Below are positions 12,171 through 25,092 of a stretch of DNA of 64,000 nucleotides, piece after piece. Position numbers and translations under genes: made by a program. Within the stretch, counting starts at the first letter, position 1, and every line of letters starts with the position of its first letter. The DNA is from Golubevia sp. BC0850 (lineage: Eukaryota; Basidiomycota; Exobasidiomycetes; Golubeviales; Golubeviaceae). Below the pieces are notes generated by a model. It was not told the DNA's origin, did no database searches, and was given only the letters and a program-made list of their open reading frames with translations. The DNA is taken from contig JAAVVG010000028.1 in assembly GCA_012976225.1 (NCBI GenBank), forward strand, positions 124,001 through 188,000, read 5' to 3'.

Positions 12171-15100
12171 ATGAGTTCGAGCTGTAATCCATCCAATTCT
12201 TCCTCTAGTGGTCGTAACAATTCAGCAACAAGTCGTCAAGCACCAACATCCAAACCTTCAGCTTCTCGAGTGGCAGCAGTTGCACCACCATCCAGATCAA
12301 ACTCAACCAGATCCATAGCACCACCAACAAGTAATTCTAATATGAGAGGTGCAACTAATCAATTAGGTTCAAGTCAATCCAGTAGTTTGAAAGGTAGTAA
12401 TGGTAGTTCAAATGGCATGAACCAGAAATCTCAACAACAACAACAACAACAAAGAAGAGAAGAGGAGGAATTGGGAGCAGCAGGTGGGAACATTCAGGTA
12501 GTGGTCAGAGTTCGGTGAGTCATCGGCAATGGGTTCTTAGGTATGGAAATCACATTTTGGAATCGCGTAGGGATGGAATTGGGGGGATGGGATGATGATG
12601 AGGAAGTGAGATGGCGAAGAGGAGGAAAGAATCAAACACAACCCCTCTACCACTATATGGCCCCAATAAACGCGACTAAAAAGCAAGTCAACTGCTCCTA
12701 ATTCTAGTCTACTGCCATCTCCCTCCTCATCTCAGTGGTCGAGCTCCAGGGGAGGCTCCCTCTACCTCCTCAATCCTCTCTACCTCTGGTCCAAGAGGCT
12801 CTCAAATCCACGTAGCAACAGATCCATCTCCAGTCTCTTCTTCATCAACACAATCCTCTTCTCTAACCTTGGATTCAGCCAATCCTTCTACCAATGAGAA
12901 GACCTACAGTTTCGATTCGGTCTTTGGTCCAGAAGCGGATCAAGGAATGGTTTATCAAAATGTTGTCGGACCTGTTTTGAAGGAGGTGATGAGTGGTTAC
13001 AATTGTACTATCTTTGCTTATGGGCAAACCGGAACTGGGAAGACGTGAGTTTCTAAACATTGGAGAGACTATGGGTCTCGAATGCCACTTCTGAACCCTC
13101 CCTTCTTTTCCCTCTTTCTCTTCAGTCATACAATGGAAGGAAACTTAACTCCCAACACCGGAACATATCATTCAGAAGCTGGAATCATTCCAAGAACTCT
13201 CTATAGATTATTTCATACTTTAGAAGGTCAAGCCAAAGATTCGGAATATGCAGTCAGAGCTTCATTCGTAGAATTGTACAATGAAGAATTGAGAGATTTA
13301 CTATCTCCAGAACTACCAGCATCATCAAACTCAAATGGTAGAGATGGTCCTCCAGGAGGTTTGAAGATGTTTGAAGACGCTAAAGGAAAAGGTGTGATAA
13401 TTCAAGGTTTAGAGGAAACTCCAATGAGAGATGCTGAAGATGGATTGAATTTGCTTAGAAGAGGTAGTCAGAAGAGACAGATTGCTGCTACCAGATGTAA
13501 TGAGAACTCGAGGTGAGTAGGGAAGAAGAAAAGTTTCTTCGTTCGAGATGCACTCCAAGTTTCGTATCTCATCCAGTCTTTTTCGCTTTCTTCCTCCACT
13601 CAGTCGTTCTCATTCGGTCTTCACTTTGACTGTTCATATCAAGGAAACCTCATCTAAAGGAGAAGATATTTTGAGAATTGGGAAGTTGAATTTGGTGGAT
13701 TTGGCTGGATCGGAAAATATTGGTAGATCTGGAGCTGAGAATAAGAGAGCTAGAGAAGCAGGAATGATTAATCAGAGTTTGCTTACTCTTGGGAGAGTCA
13801 TCAACGCTTTGGTGGAGAAGAATTCTCACGTTCCTTACCGGTGAGTTGGAGACATTCCTTTCTTTGAGATTTGATAGTCGCGAATTGCTCACTTTCCCCT
13901 CTTGCTATTCCTTCTCGATTCCCCAACTCCCCTTCCAGTGAATCCAAGCTGACCCGTCTACTTCAAGAATCTCTAGGAGGCAGAACCAAGACCTGCATCA
14001 TCGCTACTGTCTCCGAAGACAAGGCCAACTTTGAAGAAACTCTTTCGACTCTAGATTATGCTCTCAGAGCCAAATCCATTCGTAATCGACCAGAGATGAA
14101 CACTCGTATGACTCGTACAGCTTTAATCAAGGAATACGTTCATGAAATCGAGAAATTGAAATCTGATCTTCTAGCCTCGAGATCGCAAACTGGAGTTTTC
14201 GTTTCAGATGAAACTTGGAGAACAACTCAGGAAGACGTTGAAGCCAATAGATCTACTGCTGAAAGGTTGAGACGTGAAAAGGAAGTGGTGGAGAGTAGAT
14301 TTAGTTCTTTGGAAGAACAATTCGAACAAAGCACTCAATTGTTAGGCAAGAGAGAAAACGAATGTGTTTTGGCTAGGAAAGCTTTTGATGAGAAAGCTGA
14401 AGAATTGAAGAGTATCATTTGGAAGATAGATGGATTGGAGAGGGAAGAAGAGGAACAGAGAAGTTTGAAGGAAGCTTATCAGCAAAGTGAGAAGAGACTT
14501 GGCAAACTGGCGGAACAGCTCAAGGAGACTGCTGTCCAGAGCACTAGCGATGTCGGAGGGCTGTTTGCTAAGCTAGGTGAGTTTGATTTGATCTCATGCT
14601 CTTTCCCCAGCATCAATCCCGCACACTGATGCATGGCCTCTCTTTTCCTCATCGTTGTTCAGAACGCAAATCACATGTCGAAGCGACCAATCGCAGAGTC
14701 GTCGCCGATTGTCAGCAGTCTCTGGCTACGATGACTTCCACTCTCGACCAACGTGTTCAAACTTTCGGGTCTGTCCAGTCTCGATTCTCCTCCAATCTCG
14801 CCTCAAGCGTTCAAGCTTTTGCCGCTCATCAATCTTCAGAACTGGATACCAACCTCTCCAAGATCACCGAACGTCTATCGATTCTTTCAGCTGCTGCCAC
14901 CGCTCTCTCTGGCTCTCATTCGGATGCCAAGCGCAATGCTCACTCTCTAGCTAATGAGATTGACCAAGCTCGTGAAACTCTTCTAGCAGCAACACATGAG
15001 AGAACAAGTTCTCTTCGTGAAGCTTGCTCAGTGTTGGCTCGCGAAGTAGTCGAGGCAAATGGAGTACAGCTGGAGGAGGTCAAGAAATGCTTCTCTGGAA

Positions 15101-16827
15101 TGGCGGATCTCATGGGAACTACTCTTCGATCGGTTGAGGGACATGTAGCCTACGAGAATGAGAGGGTAGCAGAGGCTTCCGAATTCGTTCGCTCTTCAGC
15201 AGAGAAGCAAATTCAATCTCTCCGTCAGCAGAACGAAGTTCTCTCCGCAATGCTTCTGGAAGAACGTGAACAGTCAAGGAAATCTACCGAGGAGCTAGGT
15301 CAAGCTTTCATGAAGATGCTCGCTACTTCATCTCAGGAAAGAGATGAGCGTATCTCTTTGGCTGTAGGATCAGTTCAAGAAAGCATCGCTTCGTCGGAAC
15401 AAGTCTCAAGGGATTGCATCGAAGGAAACGAATCTAGAGCCAATGAGCTCTCAGAAGCTCGTCATAAATTCTTGACTGAAACTGTTGGACTGGAGAAGAA
15501 AGCTAGGAAACATCGTAAGAAAGGTGATGCTGCTGCTGCTCGTGTCAACGAGAAGTTAGGTCAAGACATGGAGATTTTCGGCAAGGAGTTTGAAAAGACG
15601 ATAACGGAAGAAGAGGAGGAATGTAGGAAGTACACTGAAGATGTCGGAGCTCGTATGAATGGATGTGAGTACGATGAGTCGTGGAATTGGTCCAAGACGA
15701 TGAGGGAGCTGACCTTCTTGCCTCTTCTTTTCAACAGTGCGCGAACAAAGTGATGCTGCCTTTGAGATCCAAGACTCGGAGCTTCAGAGACTTGTCACAG
15801 GAGCGCAGGAAGGATTTGAAACGATGCAGACAGGGCTCGAGTCGACCAAGGAGGGAATTAATAAGGCGATGGGCGAAGTCGCAGAGACAGTAAGTAATTG
15901 AAATCTCTTCCCCTTTGAGCTTCATCTGATTTCGCCTCGATCTTCTTTCTTCTCGTCAAATAGACCAACGAACACCAGTCATCTTCTAACTCCTTCATCA
16001 AGGAAGCCTCTTCTCATCTCAGCGAAATTCAAGCTGAGACTCGCTCTTTCCTTTCTCAACACCTGGCTCAAGATGTATCAACTGGAGATACCCCAGTCAA
16101 GAAAGATTACAACATTCGTCAGGCTTGGAACCTAGTTCCAAAGGAGAAGGAAGCTGCCTTAGCTCGTGCCAGAGCAAGAAGAAGAGCTGGTCTGGAAAAC
16201 GGAAATGGAAATGGAGCTAAAGGGACTTTGCAAGAGGGTGACGCTGAGATGGAAGAAGGCAGCGTCATCGATAGAGGTTCCGAGGTCGGTTCAGTCGTTG
16301 GATCTGATGATGAAGCAAATGGAGAAGATCAACAGATGGAGGGGGAAAACATCGACGACGTTCTCGACGATACCTTCGCAGATGCTACCATTGATGCTTC
16401 TGCTGGAGATGCCGATCGCACCACTCTAGGACTTGGACCAGCTCCACGTATCAGTTTGGCTTCAAGAGGTAGCTCTGCAAGTAGAAATGAAACTCTAGCT
16501 CCGAGAAGTCGTCAAGTTAGTAGACAAGTCTCAACTTCAATTCCAGCTTCCTCGGCTTCAAGTTTGACTTCTCGAATGACTAGAGCTGGAAGTTCAGAAG
16601 AAGTTCCAAATGCTTCAAACAATCTTAGAAACACTAGATCTAGAATTGCAAGTAATGCTTTAAAGCAAGGAGATCCAAATATCAAGAGAAGATCTTCAGA
16701 TGAAGCTTTACCTTTACCTCAAATTAACATTAAGAGTAAGAATAAGTCTCAGAATGCAATTCCGGAGAAAGCTATCGCTGGACTCGGGTTAGGCTTGCCT
16801 GCTTCTAAAAGGATGAAGCAAATCTAG
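12171..16827 (+). CDS. Kinesin-5 (BimC/Cut7/Eg5-type) mitotic spindle motor
   Basis: Plus-end-directed tetrameric motor that pushes spindle poles apart. Eight exons: 12171-12514, 12736-13044, 13126-13512, 13604-13840, 13939-14576, 14663-15664, 15738-15889, 15964-16827, giving 1310 aa. The motor domain starts near residue 110 with VVVRVRGR. The P-loop GQTGTGKT (~210-217), switch I NENSSRSH (~342) and switch II VDLAGSE (~377-383) are intact, followed by [19 protein letters not shown] long coiled-coil stalk follows. The tail carries a BimC-box-like motif, [16 protein letters not shown], whose Thr (~1066) fits the CDK consensus TPxK used in the family to recruit the motor to spindles. The N-terminus is a Ser/Asn/Gln-rich extension with a poly-Gln run. 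About 75 residues separating the P-loop from the N-terminal motor strand are Ser/Pro-rich and longer than usual. Confidence 0.95.
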
Positions 16828-18096
16828 AACTAGTCTTCCACCTTCTCCAATTTCCTTTCATTTCTTCCATTTCCAATCTCACTTCAGTTTCCGCTTCTTT
16901 ACCATTTGTCTCTTCATCTTGTTGCTGCTCTGTCTCTCCTCTTTACTCAGCTCCAAAGCGGCTGCCTGGATCTTCTCTTCTTACTTGAACTTTTCATGAT
17001 TAGCATCTTATTATTTTTTGGATCCCCTCTTCTTTGTTACATACCCAGCATTAGCTTCATCAATAAATCCCCATGTCAAGACCCTCTCCCGTTCGGTCGA
17101 CTGGTGAGCGAAGAGGGGAAGTCGAAGGTTCTGGCTGCCATTCGAGGGGGATTCGACTGAAATCAGATTGAGTACAAAGACAAACTTCAAAAGATCCTAA
17201 GGTGTCTTTCACAAGGCTAGAAAGAGTTCAATCCAAAGATCGCCTAAAGACCACCCGAGTGTCGCCACAGCCGACACCATGTCATCTGGAGAGGCAAGTT
17301 TGAAAATCATTGAGAAGATTCATGCAACTCAGGCACTCTGTATTCTACTGAGAAACTTTGATCTTCACCTTCCTTCTCTTCCCTTCATCATCTTTACTAT
17401 CTTTAATCGAAACCCTCAACATCCATGCAACCATCTTGCTTTGTTTTCAGGATTCGAATGAATACAAGCCGTCGTAATCCGAGTTGCAGTTCCATTCTCC
17501 AACTTTTGGGAGAGAACGTTGCAAAGAGGGATGAGAAGAAGTGAAGGTAAAGGGTGAGATTCAGCTTTTAGGTCAACAAGTTGCGGGAGCGAAAGTGAAA
17601 GAAGAGCAGATCTGGTCATTGCTTGAATCAAGATCGCATGAGAAGTTGAAAGATTCAGGATTTTGACAAAGTCATGCATCAACTGCCGCTGGTTTCTTGA
17701 CTTGAACTTTGGCTTTTTACCCTCCCTTTCGGCAAGGACTGATATTTGAATCGACACATTTCCCTTGGGAGATGCTGATCGTTTCGTCGCTTGTAGACTT
17801 TGCGTGGCTCTGTGTGAGCTTCAGACCTCAGCAACCAAGTACAGGCGACAAATCGAAACAAAGGATGAAATACCGGTTCTCTTCTAGGGCAGAAAATTGA
17901 TGAGAGAGTGCATGTACAAAGAGTGGAAGGCGGATGTTCGAGACTTGCGGATGTGGAGGGACCCAACTCAGAGCACTGTATCCTCGATCGATTCTAAAGA
18001 GCACAGTTGATGAGGTGAGAAAACGGAGAAGATATACCATGTTCAGAAAAAAGCAAATTTGACGACTGAAATCGAATCCACGGACTCTACGGCTTC
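16828..18096. other. 1.27-kb convergent intergenic region, no gene supported
   Basis: This lies between the 3' ends of the kinesin and the mitochondrial kinase. Several ORFs of 60-113 codons occur on both strands but none resembles a known protein. A short spliced plus-strand reading (ATG near 17072, possible later exon around 17451-17560 ending with a Lys-rich tail) can be imagined. No combination of splice sites gives a clean model. The region probably holds two 3' UTRs. Confidence 0.4.
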
Positions 18097-20941
18097 TCAC
18101 CCACCTTTCTTTGTTCCAAGTTTCGGTAGTCGGACATAGACATCAGTCGAGTGTCTATGAAAGAAGATGAAAGGAAGAAGCAAGCAGGTGGTTAGAGCTC
18201 AGCTAGAGAAAAAATCATCGAGACTCATTTTGACAACTCACCCATCGAGTGATCTGAAACTCAAATTGCCACCAAAGAAGTCACAATAGACTTTTGTCCT
18301 GTAAGAAAGCAAGACAATTAAAGTTAAAAGTTCGTATTTTGTGAGAAAACGAAATTGGTCGACTAGGGATTTTTAGAAACAGAGCACTCTTCAAGGAAAA
18401 AAATATGGAAGACTCACATCGGTAATCCCAGACCTGTCTCAGCTTTCAAATTCCTAAGTGCCATCGGTCCAGTGCCATCGGTTGGACCAAGTGAGAAAGA
18501 TCCTTCACCAATCCCAACACTGGAGGGAGTAGAAGTTGATCCGGAGAGAGAATCTTCAAGTTTTGATGTAACAGCTTTGACGGAAGGATCTGAGGTTGAT
18601 TTCTGAGAGAGGGAAACCTGCTCTTTCACCGTGCCTTTCAAAAGCGGAAACGAAAGGGGGGAAAATTTGCTAAACGTTGGCTGAAGAGAACGGAAGCTAC
18701 AAGTGAAGAAAGACGCAGGAGAAATTACTCACCTTTAAAAGTTCCAACTTTCCTCAAAGCATTCATTCTACCTCTACTGCCTAAGCCAATTTCACTTTCT
18801 TCAACTCCACTTGATCCTTGATTCCCATTCCACCAAGTTTTCTTACTTCCTTCCTCAGTTTCTTCCCCTATCAATTCACTTTCATCTTCCATAATTTCTT
18901 CCTCACTCAAACCACCATTGCCCAATCTTTCCCTCTCACTTTCCTCCCAAGCTTCTATTTCTAACCTCCTTCTGACGTTAGAAAAGCTACAAAGAACATC
19001 TACGAGCGGATCCTGATTGGTTTGAGGTCCAACAGGTGTAGGAACGAAAGGCCATTGAGTTTGAGATGAAGGATCTGCATAAGCGCCAGCAGCTGTATTT
19101 GGGGGAGCAGATTGATGAGGTGACATGGGTGCACCAAGAGAAGTAGGATCCGAACCATAGAAAGCTTGATCTGAGTGATCTAGCTCGAAATCGAATTCTC
19201 TGGTTGCAGCTGGAAGTGGTGGACTTGATATGGTTGCGGATTGGGTTTGAGTTAGGATTTGAGGAGCTGCTGGAGAGGGAGTTGGGTCGGTGCTCGAAGG
19301 ATTGGAGGTGGAAGTGGAAGTGGAAGAGGAAATGCTTGAAGTTGGAGATTGTAATTTGGAAACTAGATCTGGTAAACCTCCGCCAGAGTCAGAAATTCTG
19401 ATGATTACGTCTTCATCTGGTGGACCTTCTACTATCGTCACTCGAATGGCTGATCGAAAGGTAGAGACGAGAGAAGACACAAGTCAGAAAAAGCATAGAG
19501 CTACCACCCCACTTGAAGGCAACAACTCACGAATTGAATCCCAAAGTTTGACATCCCTTTTCATAGTACTTCTCATGGCATTCTTCAACAGTTCGAATAC
19601 GATGTATTCCAAATGTTCAGGAATGTAAGCGAATCTAGTCTTCAAATCCCCATCCAACAAGATCTCAGGAACTTTGATTTCCTTTCCTGATTCCTTTGAT
19701 TCTTCTTTAAACATTTGATTTAACAAATTGATCCCTTTCTTAACTACCGAAGATAAAGAAAGATGAGTATAAATGATTCCAACATGATCTCCAATTTCTT
19801 GATCTGAATTGAAATGATTTGGAGAGGCTAAATCTCCACCTCCTCCCTCTCCCTCTGCCTTTGAACCACTACTGGAAGGACTAGGATCATTAAAAAAATG
19901 AAAAGGATCATCCAAAGCTTCACTTAAACTGATGTGTTGTTCTGCCAGAACTCTTCTACTAATTCTAGATCTTAACATTCTCATCATGAAACCATCTAAC
20001 AATTCAGCCGGTAAATGATGACTTGATTCAACGATCCCAATAGTCAAAGATGGAATAATCGTTAAGTGATCTTCTAACAATTCTTTCAGAAGTTCACAGA
20101 ATTTCTCATTCTCTTCCAGATTGGAAATGGTAGGTAAAAGTCTGAAGACTTCGAAAGCATGCCAATATTTGTTGTAGACCTCTTCTAGATGAACGTTTGA
20201 CATTACTACGAAAGGTAAGGCTTGTAAATCTCGGATTCTGTGAGCTATTCGGATTGGTAACTCTTGTCGAACGTAGTTTGCGCTCTGGGAGATTGGGAGA
20301 AGGGTGGGTTGAGTGCGTGAGATTTGACTGAAACAAGGCAAGTAACAAAGTATAGCAATGCTTCGTTTAGTCTGAAAAGAAATTTGTCAATGCACTGAAG
20401 CATTAGAGACAAGCGACTGAAACCAGATAGAGACCCCAGGATGACTGGGTGAATCAGTGAATCTCCATCGCCGCCTATAACGTCAAAGCATCTCTCTCAT
20501 TCTTCCTCCCAACTCTCAAAGCTTAGTCTTGATTCCATTAATCAAGGGAGTAGAAGAAGAGGCCACTGTCACCTCGAGGCTTCTTACCTCGCCTCACCTC
20601 ACCTCACCTTACCTTCTCTGAATCTGAATCTCATTCTCCCCTGCTCCACTGACTGAGTGACTCACTTTGAGTATCTTATCTCTATCCCTCCCCAAAGTCT
20701 TTCCAAAGAAGACCAACTGCCTTAAAGTCATCCTTGTAGCGGGTCTTGCAGCCCATTGTTCCAATACTTTGTTCAAATAGAAGTGCCTTCCTAAATCAGT
20801 TGAATCTGTGGCAGACGCTCCAGGTCTCTTTCGTCGAGCTGGCGAAGCGAACGTTCGAGTTTGAAGGGTAAAAGTTGAAGTTGAAGTTGAATTTGAATTT
20901 GAGGTTAGAGAACAGATTAAGAATCTCGTTGGACATCTCAT
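18097..20941 (-). CDS. Mitochondrial pyruvate/branched-chain 2-oxoacid dehydrogenase kinase (GHKL fold)
   Basis: Kinase that phosphorylates and inactivates a mitochondrial 2-oxoacid dehydrogenase E1. Six exons: 20941-20666, 20284-19531, 19449-18733, 18634-18418, 18298-18242, 18154-18097, giving 692 aa. The N-terminus resembles a mitochondrial presequence (Arg/Ser/Thr-rich, ending RTFAS). Next come FYLNKVLEQWAARP and LRQLVFFGKTLGR, then RQELPIRIAHRIRDL. GHKL boxes: N-box VFELLKNAMRS (~323), G1 ISDSGGGLP (~361) and G2 GLGLP (~649). The C-terminus reads VYCDFFGGNLSFRSLDG, then TDVYVRLPKLG, as in the family. Oddities: the ATP lid between G1 and G2 is about 280 residues, against a few dozen normally, and is rich in Ser, Thr, Pro and Gly. 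A further Ser/Gly/Glu-rich insert sits near residue 240. Whether the substrate is pyruvate or branched-chain dehydrogenase is not decidable here. The AAAG acceptor at exon 4 is inferred from phase. Confidence 0.9.
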
Positions 20942-21543
20942 TCTTGAGGCAGAAATGGGAATAAGTGGCAAGAAGAGAAAGATCGAAGAGGCAGTTCTTC
21001 AGCTTCACTTGAGAACCATATCCGTCTCCCATCGATCACTCTTCCTTTGAAGATTTGTTTCATTTGGATCAAAAGTAGTGGATTCAGCTACATCAGAACC
21101 TTGTAGAAACCAGAAGAATCCAGGTGAGTCCACAGAAAGACATGAGAGCATGCCTTCATTCTGATTCGTCCAACCTATACAAACCCGTCTGATACTTGAC
21201 TCTTTCTACCGGCTTAGGTTTCATTCGGACTGGAAGCAAGGAGTATCAAACGCTCTTGATCAGCGATAGTTTCCGAATATACCTCGAAGGAACCAGACTC
21301 CAGAGGAGCTTCTTCATTTCCAGAATCCAGATCGAATCGCGAAGCCTTGTCTTCTACCGGATCCCTCCCTGCTCTCTCTTCTTTCTCGGAGTAAATAGAT
21401 GAGCTTCAATTCATTTGGATGGATCACGAAAGATTGATGACTCCCTTGCTCACTCGTCTTTGTTCTCTTTGTCTATTCCTCTCTTTTCTCCTTCTCAGCA
21501 CGTGTCCCTCACTCACGTATCCAAATCATCTCTTTCTTCAGAT
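20942..21543. other. Divergent intergenic region
   Basis: About 600 nt between the kinase start (leftward) and the F-box/LRR pseudogene (rightward). Open stretches at 21196-21402 and 21415 onward run into the pseudogene frame, so its original N-terminus may extend upstream. Nothing else is supported. Confidence 0.4.
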
Positions 21544-22722
21544 ATGCGTACTCGGTCACAACGGAGATACATTAACGATGTTCTACCCTCAGAGACTATC
21601 CCCAGCACCTTCAAGAACTTAGAGACGAAGGAGGTGGTCAAAGCTAGAGAGATCTGCAAGTTATGGTTAAAGTTGGTAGATGAGACCAAGACTTTCTGGA
21701 GAATACTAAAGCTTTTGGAGGGAAGTCTAGAAGAGATACAATCTACTCTTGATCAGTTCGATGAGAAGAGTGGGTCTACTCTAGAAGAAATCTCGTTCGC
21801 AGTCAAGCGGGAACAATCTCAAGACTTCAACCAACTAGCTAATACTATTCTCAAGTCCAATCAAAGTCTTCAAGTTGTTATCATCACCCTAAAAGCTTAC
21901 TCTAGTCATGTACCTCAAGAGATCAAAATCCTCGCTGACTCGCTGCTTCTCGGACTCCCTCACTTGGTGCACTTCCGATCCTCGAATGATACCTCTAAGG
22001 TTCAACTCCTGAGCTCAAATACCGGCAGACCTGGAATTCTTCAAACTCTTTGGATTCCTACTCTCAAATCACCCCCTTATATTGATCTCCGCGTCAGCCA
22101 CCCAAACAAATTTCAAGCCCTCTCCTCCCTCAAAGTTGACGACTTTCAGACCTATTCAACTTGGAGGAGCGTACTCTCCCACTGCTCTCAATCGCTCAAG
22201 CATCTCTCCTGCGTCATCCACAGCTTGTCTCTAGAAGAAGTTCTAGAAAAAGAAGAAGAAGTGCTGCCACTTCAGATTCCAAGATTAGAAGTGCTGGAGC
22301 TGAGAGAGGCGGGTGGTCAGTTTCCGCTTTGAATGCTGGTCCCTCCAACTCTGAAGCTCTTCACCCAAGATGTCCACTCAAATACGCCTTCAATTCAAGA
22401 GCTTTGGGTCAACTTGTTGACGCAAATCGTGTGGGATTGGGAAGATCTCTCATCTAGATGTCCCAAGCTCCAAGTCTTCACGTTGGAACGAAGAAGAGAA
22501 CTGGGAGATTCAGAAAGCGAGCATCTCTTATCTCCCCTCAGAGCAAGAAAGGAGAACTCCGATAGAAGATTTGAAGTAGACAGTATTCAGATGGAGCCGC
22601 TCAAGAAGCTAGTCATTCCCTTCGACAAGTTCTCTGCTGCTGATCTGGAAGAGTGTCGGGAGTTGGTGGGCGAGGTGGTTGACTTGGAGTCAGAACCAGA
22701 ATTTTGGGATGTTGAGATTTGA
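21544..22722 (+). pseudogene. F-box/LRR-like family member interrupted by one in-frame stop
   Basis: A single frame from ATG 21544 to 22722 (about 392 codons) is open except for a TGA at 22330-22332. The N-terminal part looks F-box-like (LPSETIP..., then VVKAREICKLWLKLV). The rest has leucine-rich repeats such as SLKHLSCVIHSLSLEEVL and RLEVLELREAGG. The protein ends with EPEFWDVEI, a tail also seen in the remnant ending at 39772. Text on both sides of the stop reads as one LRR (…GGQFPL then MLVPPTLKLF), which suggests a TGG or CGA codon mutated to TGA. No GT-AG intron with correct phase removes the stop. It could be a recent pseudogene, a read-through gene or a sequencing error. F-box proteins of this type usually act as substrate receptors of SCF ubiquitin ligases. 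Confidence 0.6.
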
Positions 22723-23576
22723 AGAGCACTTTCTCCCAGTGAGTGTAGAAAAAGATCAATCTTTTGCCGGAGGGAGCTCTCATGACTATCTAACTAATCC
22801 CCTCCTTTCTCTTCCGGTTGTCTTCGCAGCTGAAGGGCACTGGAACTTGAAAACCTCTCCTCTTCAACTTCTCATCGACCCTTCCATCCAAAGGATCCGT
22901 CTAGTCTCAACCATCAAATTTTTTCAACTACTTCCAATCATTAACCCCTCAGCTCGAGCTTCAAGTATTCGCAATTCTGCTCAAGAAAACAGAAAGAGAG
23001 ACAGTTTCAAATTCAGGAAAGTCAAAGTTCGAGGAGTACTTCAATCTCGAAAAGGAAAACTCGCATGGTGAAACCTTCCCATCTCTACTCTCCTTCTCCA
23101 TTCAAGCCTGTAAATTCTTTCAAGACTCGGGGTTTTTCTTCTGCTCGTTCTTCCTGTTCTGTAGTGCACACTTTGCTCTTCTGAGTCTCTCTCATCTGTC
23201 TTGGAACTGAACCTTGTTGCACTTGCTCAGATCAAAATCTCTCTGTTTCCTTCTGCTTCTACACTCTAGAAATGAAAGTCCGTTGTCTCTACCTTCAATC
23301 TATAAGCAGACTGAATCCTAAACAACAATCTCCTCCGACTCTGGAGCTTCCCACCCATGCCTGCTGTTCGGACTCGTACTGACTAATTGCATTTACTGTA
23401 GGATTCAACAATGACCAGAAGAAAAGACTGAAATGATTGGAAAATTCGCTGATGGAAGGTTTGCCTCATTGATCCTCAGAAGTCTCATAAACCGAAAGTC
23501 GATTGAAGAATGAGTTTCTACAAAGCAAAAATTGATGAAGAAGCAGAAATACGTCAGCGCCTGGTAAGACCGGGTT
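22723..23576. other. Intergenic region between two F-box/LRR pseudogenes
   Basis: About 850 nt, pyrimidine-rich on the plus strand. The ORFs present (for example 22679-23071) do not resemble the neighbouring family or any protein I know. Possibly degraded DNA of the same gene cluster, but I see no alignable remnant. Confidence 0.35.
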
Positions 23577-25092
23577 TCAGGAGACCTGGGTCAACAAAAG
23601 CCCCATAGCACTCACTTGAATTTGAGCCTGTGAATCCAGATCCACTAGCCTCAGCTCCAAACCCTTTCCGAAACAGGCTTTCTCTAGAGCCACCCTTGCC
23701 TTCTTGAATTTGGGCAAGTTTTCAAACGACCAATCAACACCTAAATGATCTCTCGCGAATCTAGAAGTTGAGTTGATTTTCAAGTTGACTTTGTCATTTA
23801 ATGGTTTGAGTGTTACGTTAGCCAGACTCCCTTCTAAAATTTCGATCGGAGTTTCGTCATCGTCATCGTCAACCAAAACATTATAAAACAGGACTAGATG
23901 AGTTAAGCTGAGGGGAAGAGATGGAAGTCCTTCTCTATAAGACAAATTCGCCATCCAAGTTGATACCATTGAATCTGTACAGAGAGTCTTAAGATGAGTC
24001 AATCTTCTGAGAGGTATTGCTGGAGATGGTTGACCATGTAATTGTACTTAAACTGAAGTCACATCTTTTATTCCTAAGACTTCTAGGGTGCTCGAGGATG
24101 AGGCTAATCCCTCCAAGATGTGAGTTGTGGAGAGTAAACCCTCTCCTGGATCCTTTGTGATGATGGCGATGAAGAAACCTTTTAGACCCTGAGTTACCTG
24201 AAAGAGCTTTTGGAGGCATTCGTCCCTTTTGTTGTATTCTTGGAAGATTCCTTGTTGTATCCATTTGTGCTAGGATGAGTGTGAGGTGTTTGCAGCTTGA
24301 CTTTCAGTTTCGATGGCACCAAGCTTCTGAACGAGTGTTGAGGAATTTGATACCCACCTGGTCTAACACGGCTTAAGATTTTCCTTGATCAAGATTTGGA
24401 AGATTAAAGAGTTGCCAGATTAAGTTTGGAACCAACATTGTAGGTTCATAATCGCCACGTTCAAAGTTGATGGTGGTGAGATTTGAAGATAGACCAAGGA
24501 GTGGAACAGCTCCTCTTCCCGCTACTCATGAGCAGAATGGGAAACCTACTTGATCCCCAGATTTTGAAACCGAATTGAGATTGGGACATACTTGAATGAT
24601 AGATGCTCTGGCCCAGTAGTGTAGACCGACCAGAGTCACGAGAACAGTCTGCTCATTTGGCTGAATGTCCCATCCCAAGAACCCGGTTCCATAAAGGCCC
24701 GCCAGCTTCGATCCCGCTGCTAGCTTGTCGGCAACAGTTGGCAGACTAGTTGTCAGTTGTTTCCCCAGACTCTAAATCATCTCATCCTGAAACCCTGCTT
24801 CTTGAAGAAGTCTTCTAGAACGTTTGAGATTCTCTGGGCTGGGCGTCTTCAAAGACTGAGGAGGGTCCTGGAAATCGATGTGTTGTACTGGCTTTCCTAG
24901 TTCCGGATCTTTCAACAGTTGAGCTAGAAAAGATGGAAGGTGTCGAGTTTCCAGTCTTACGTGTCGTAAGAGCGATCCTAGATAGAGATTGATGGAGCTT
25001 CTTGAAAGCTGAGACAGAGAATATAAAGTGCTGAATCCATTCCTGTATGATCCAGATGGGAGGAGAGGAGAAAGGAAGTCGTGAAGGAACAT
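23577..25092 (-). pseudogene. Second F-box/LRR-like pseudogene, several in-frame stops
   Basis: Read leftward from 25092, a coherent LRR-like protein can be followed: HDFLSPLLPSGSY, then LSQLSRSSINLYLGSLLRHV, LTTSLPTVADKLAAG, VPLLGLSSNLTTINFERG, KLFQVTQGLKGFFIAII, and a terminal portion with SLTHLVLFYNVLVDDDDD. At least three stops interrupt it: TAG at 24772-24774, TAG after TSHSS near 24280, and TAA after GIKDVTSV near 24050. Possible short introns cannot remove them all. The part upstream of the first stop lacks an obvious F-box. The C-terminal ORF (24002-23577) ends near a GTGAGT donor, so a small last exon may once have existed. It is oriented opposite to the copy at 21544, leaving the two pseudogenes tail to tail. 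Confidence 0.55.

Noticed and set aside
17072-17560. Possible tiny spliced plus-strand gene (ATG near 17072 and a Lys-rich terminal reading near 17451-17560)
   Set aside because: No set of GT-AG sites joins the pieces in phase, and the protein resembles nothing. More likely 3' UTR sequence.
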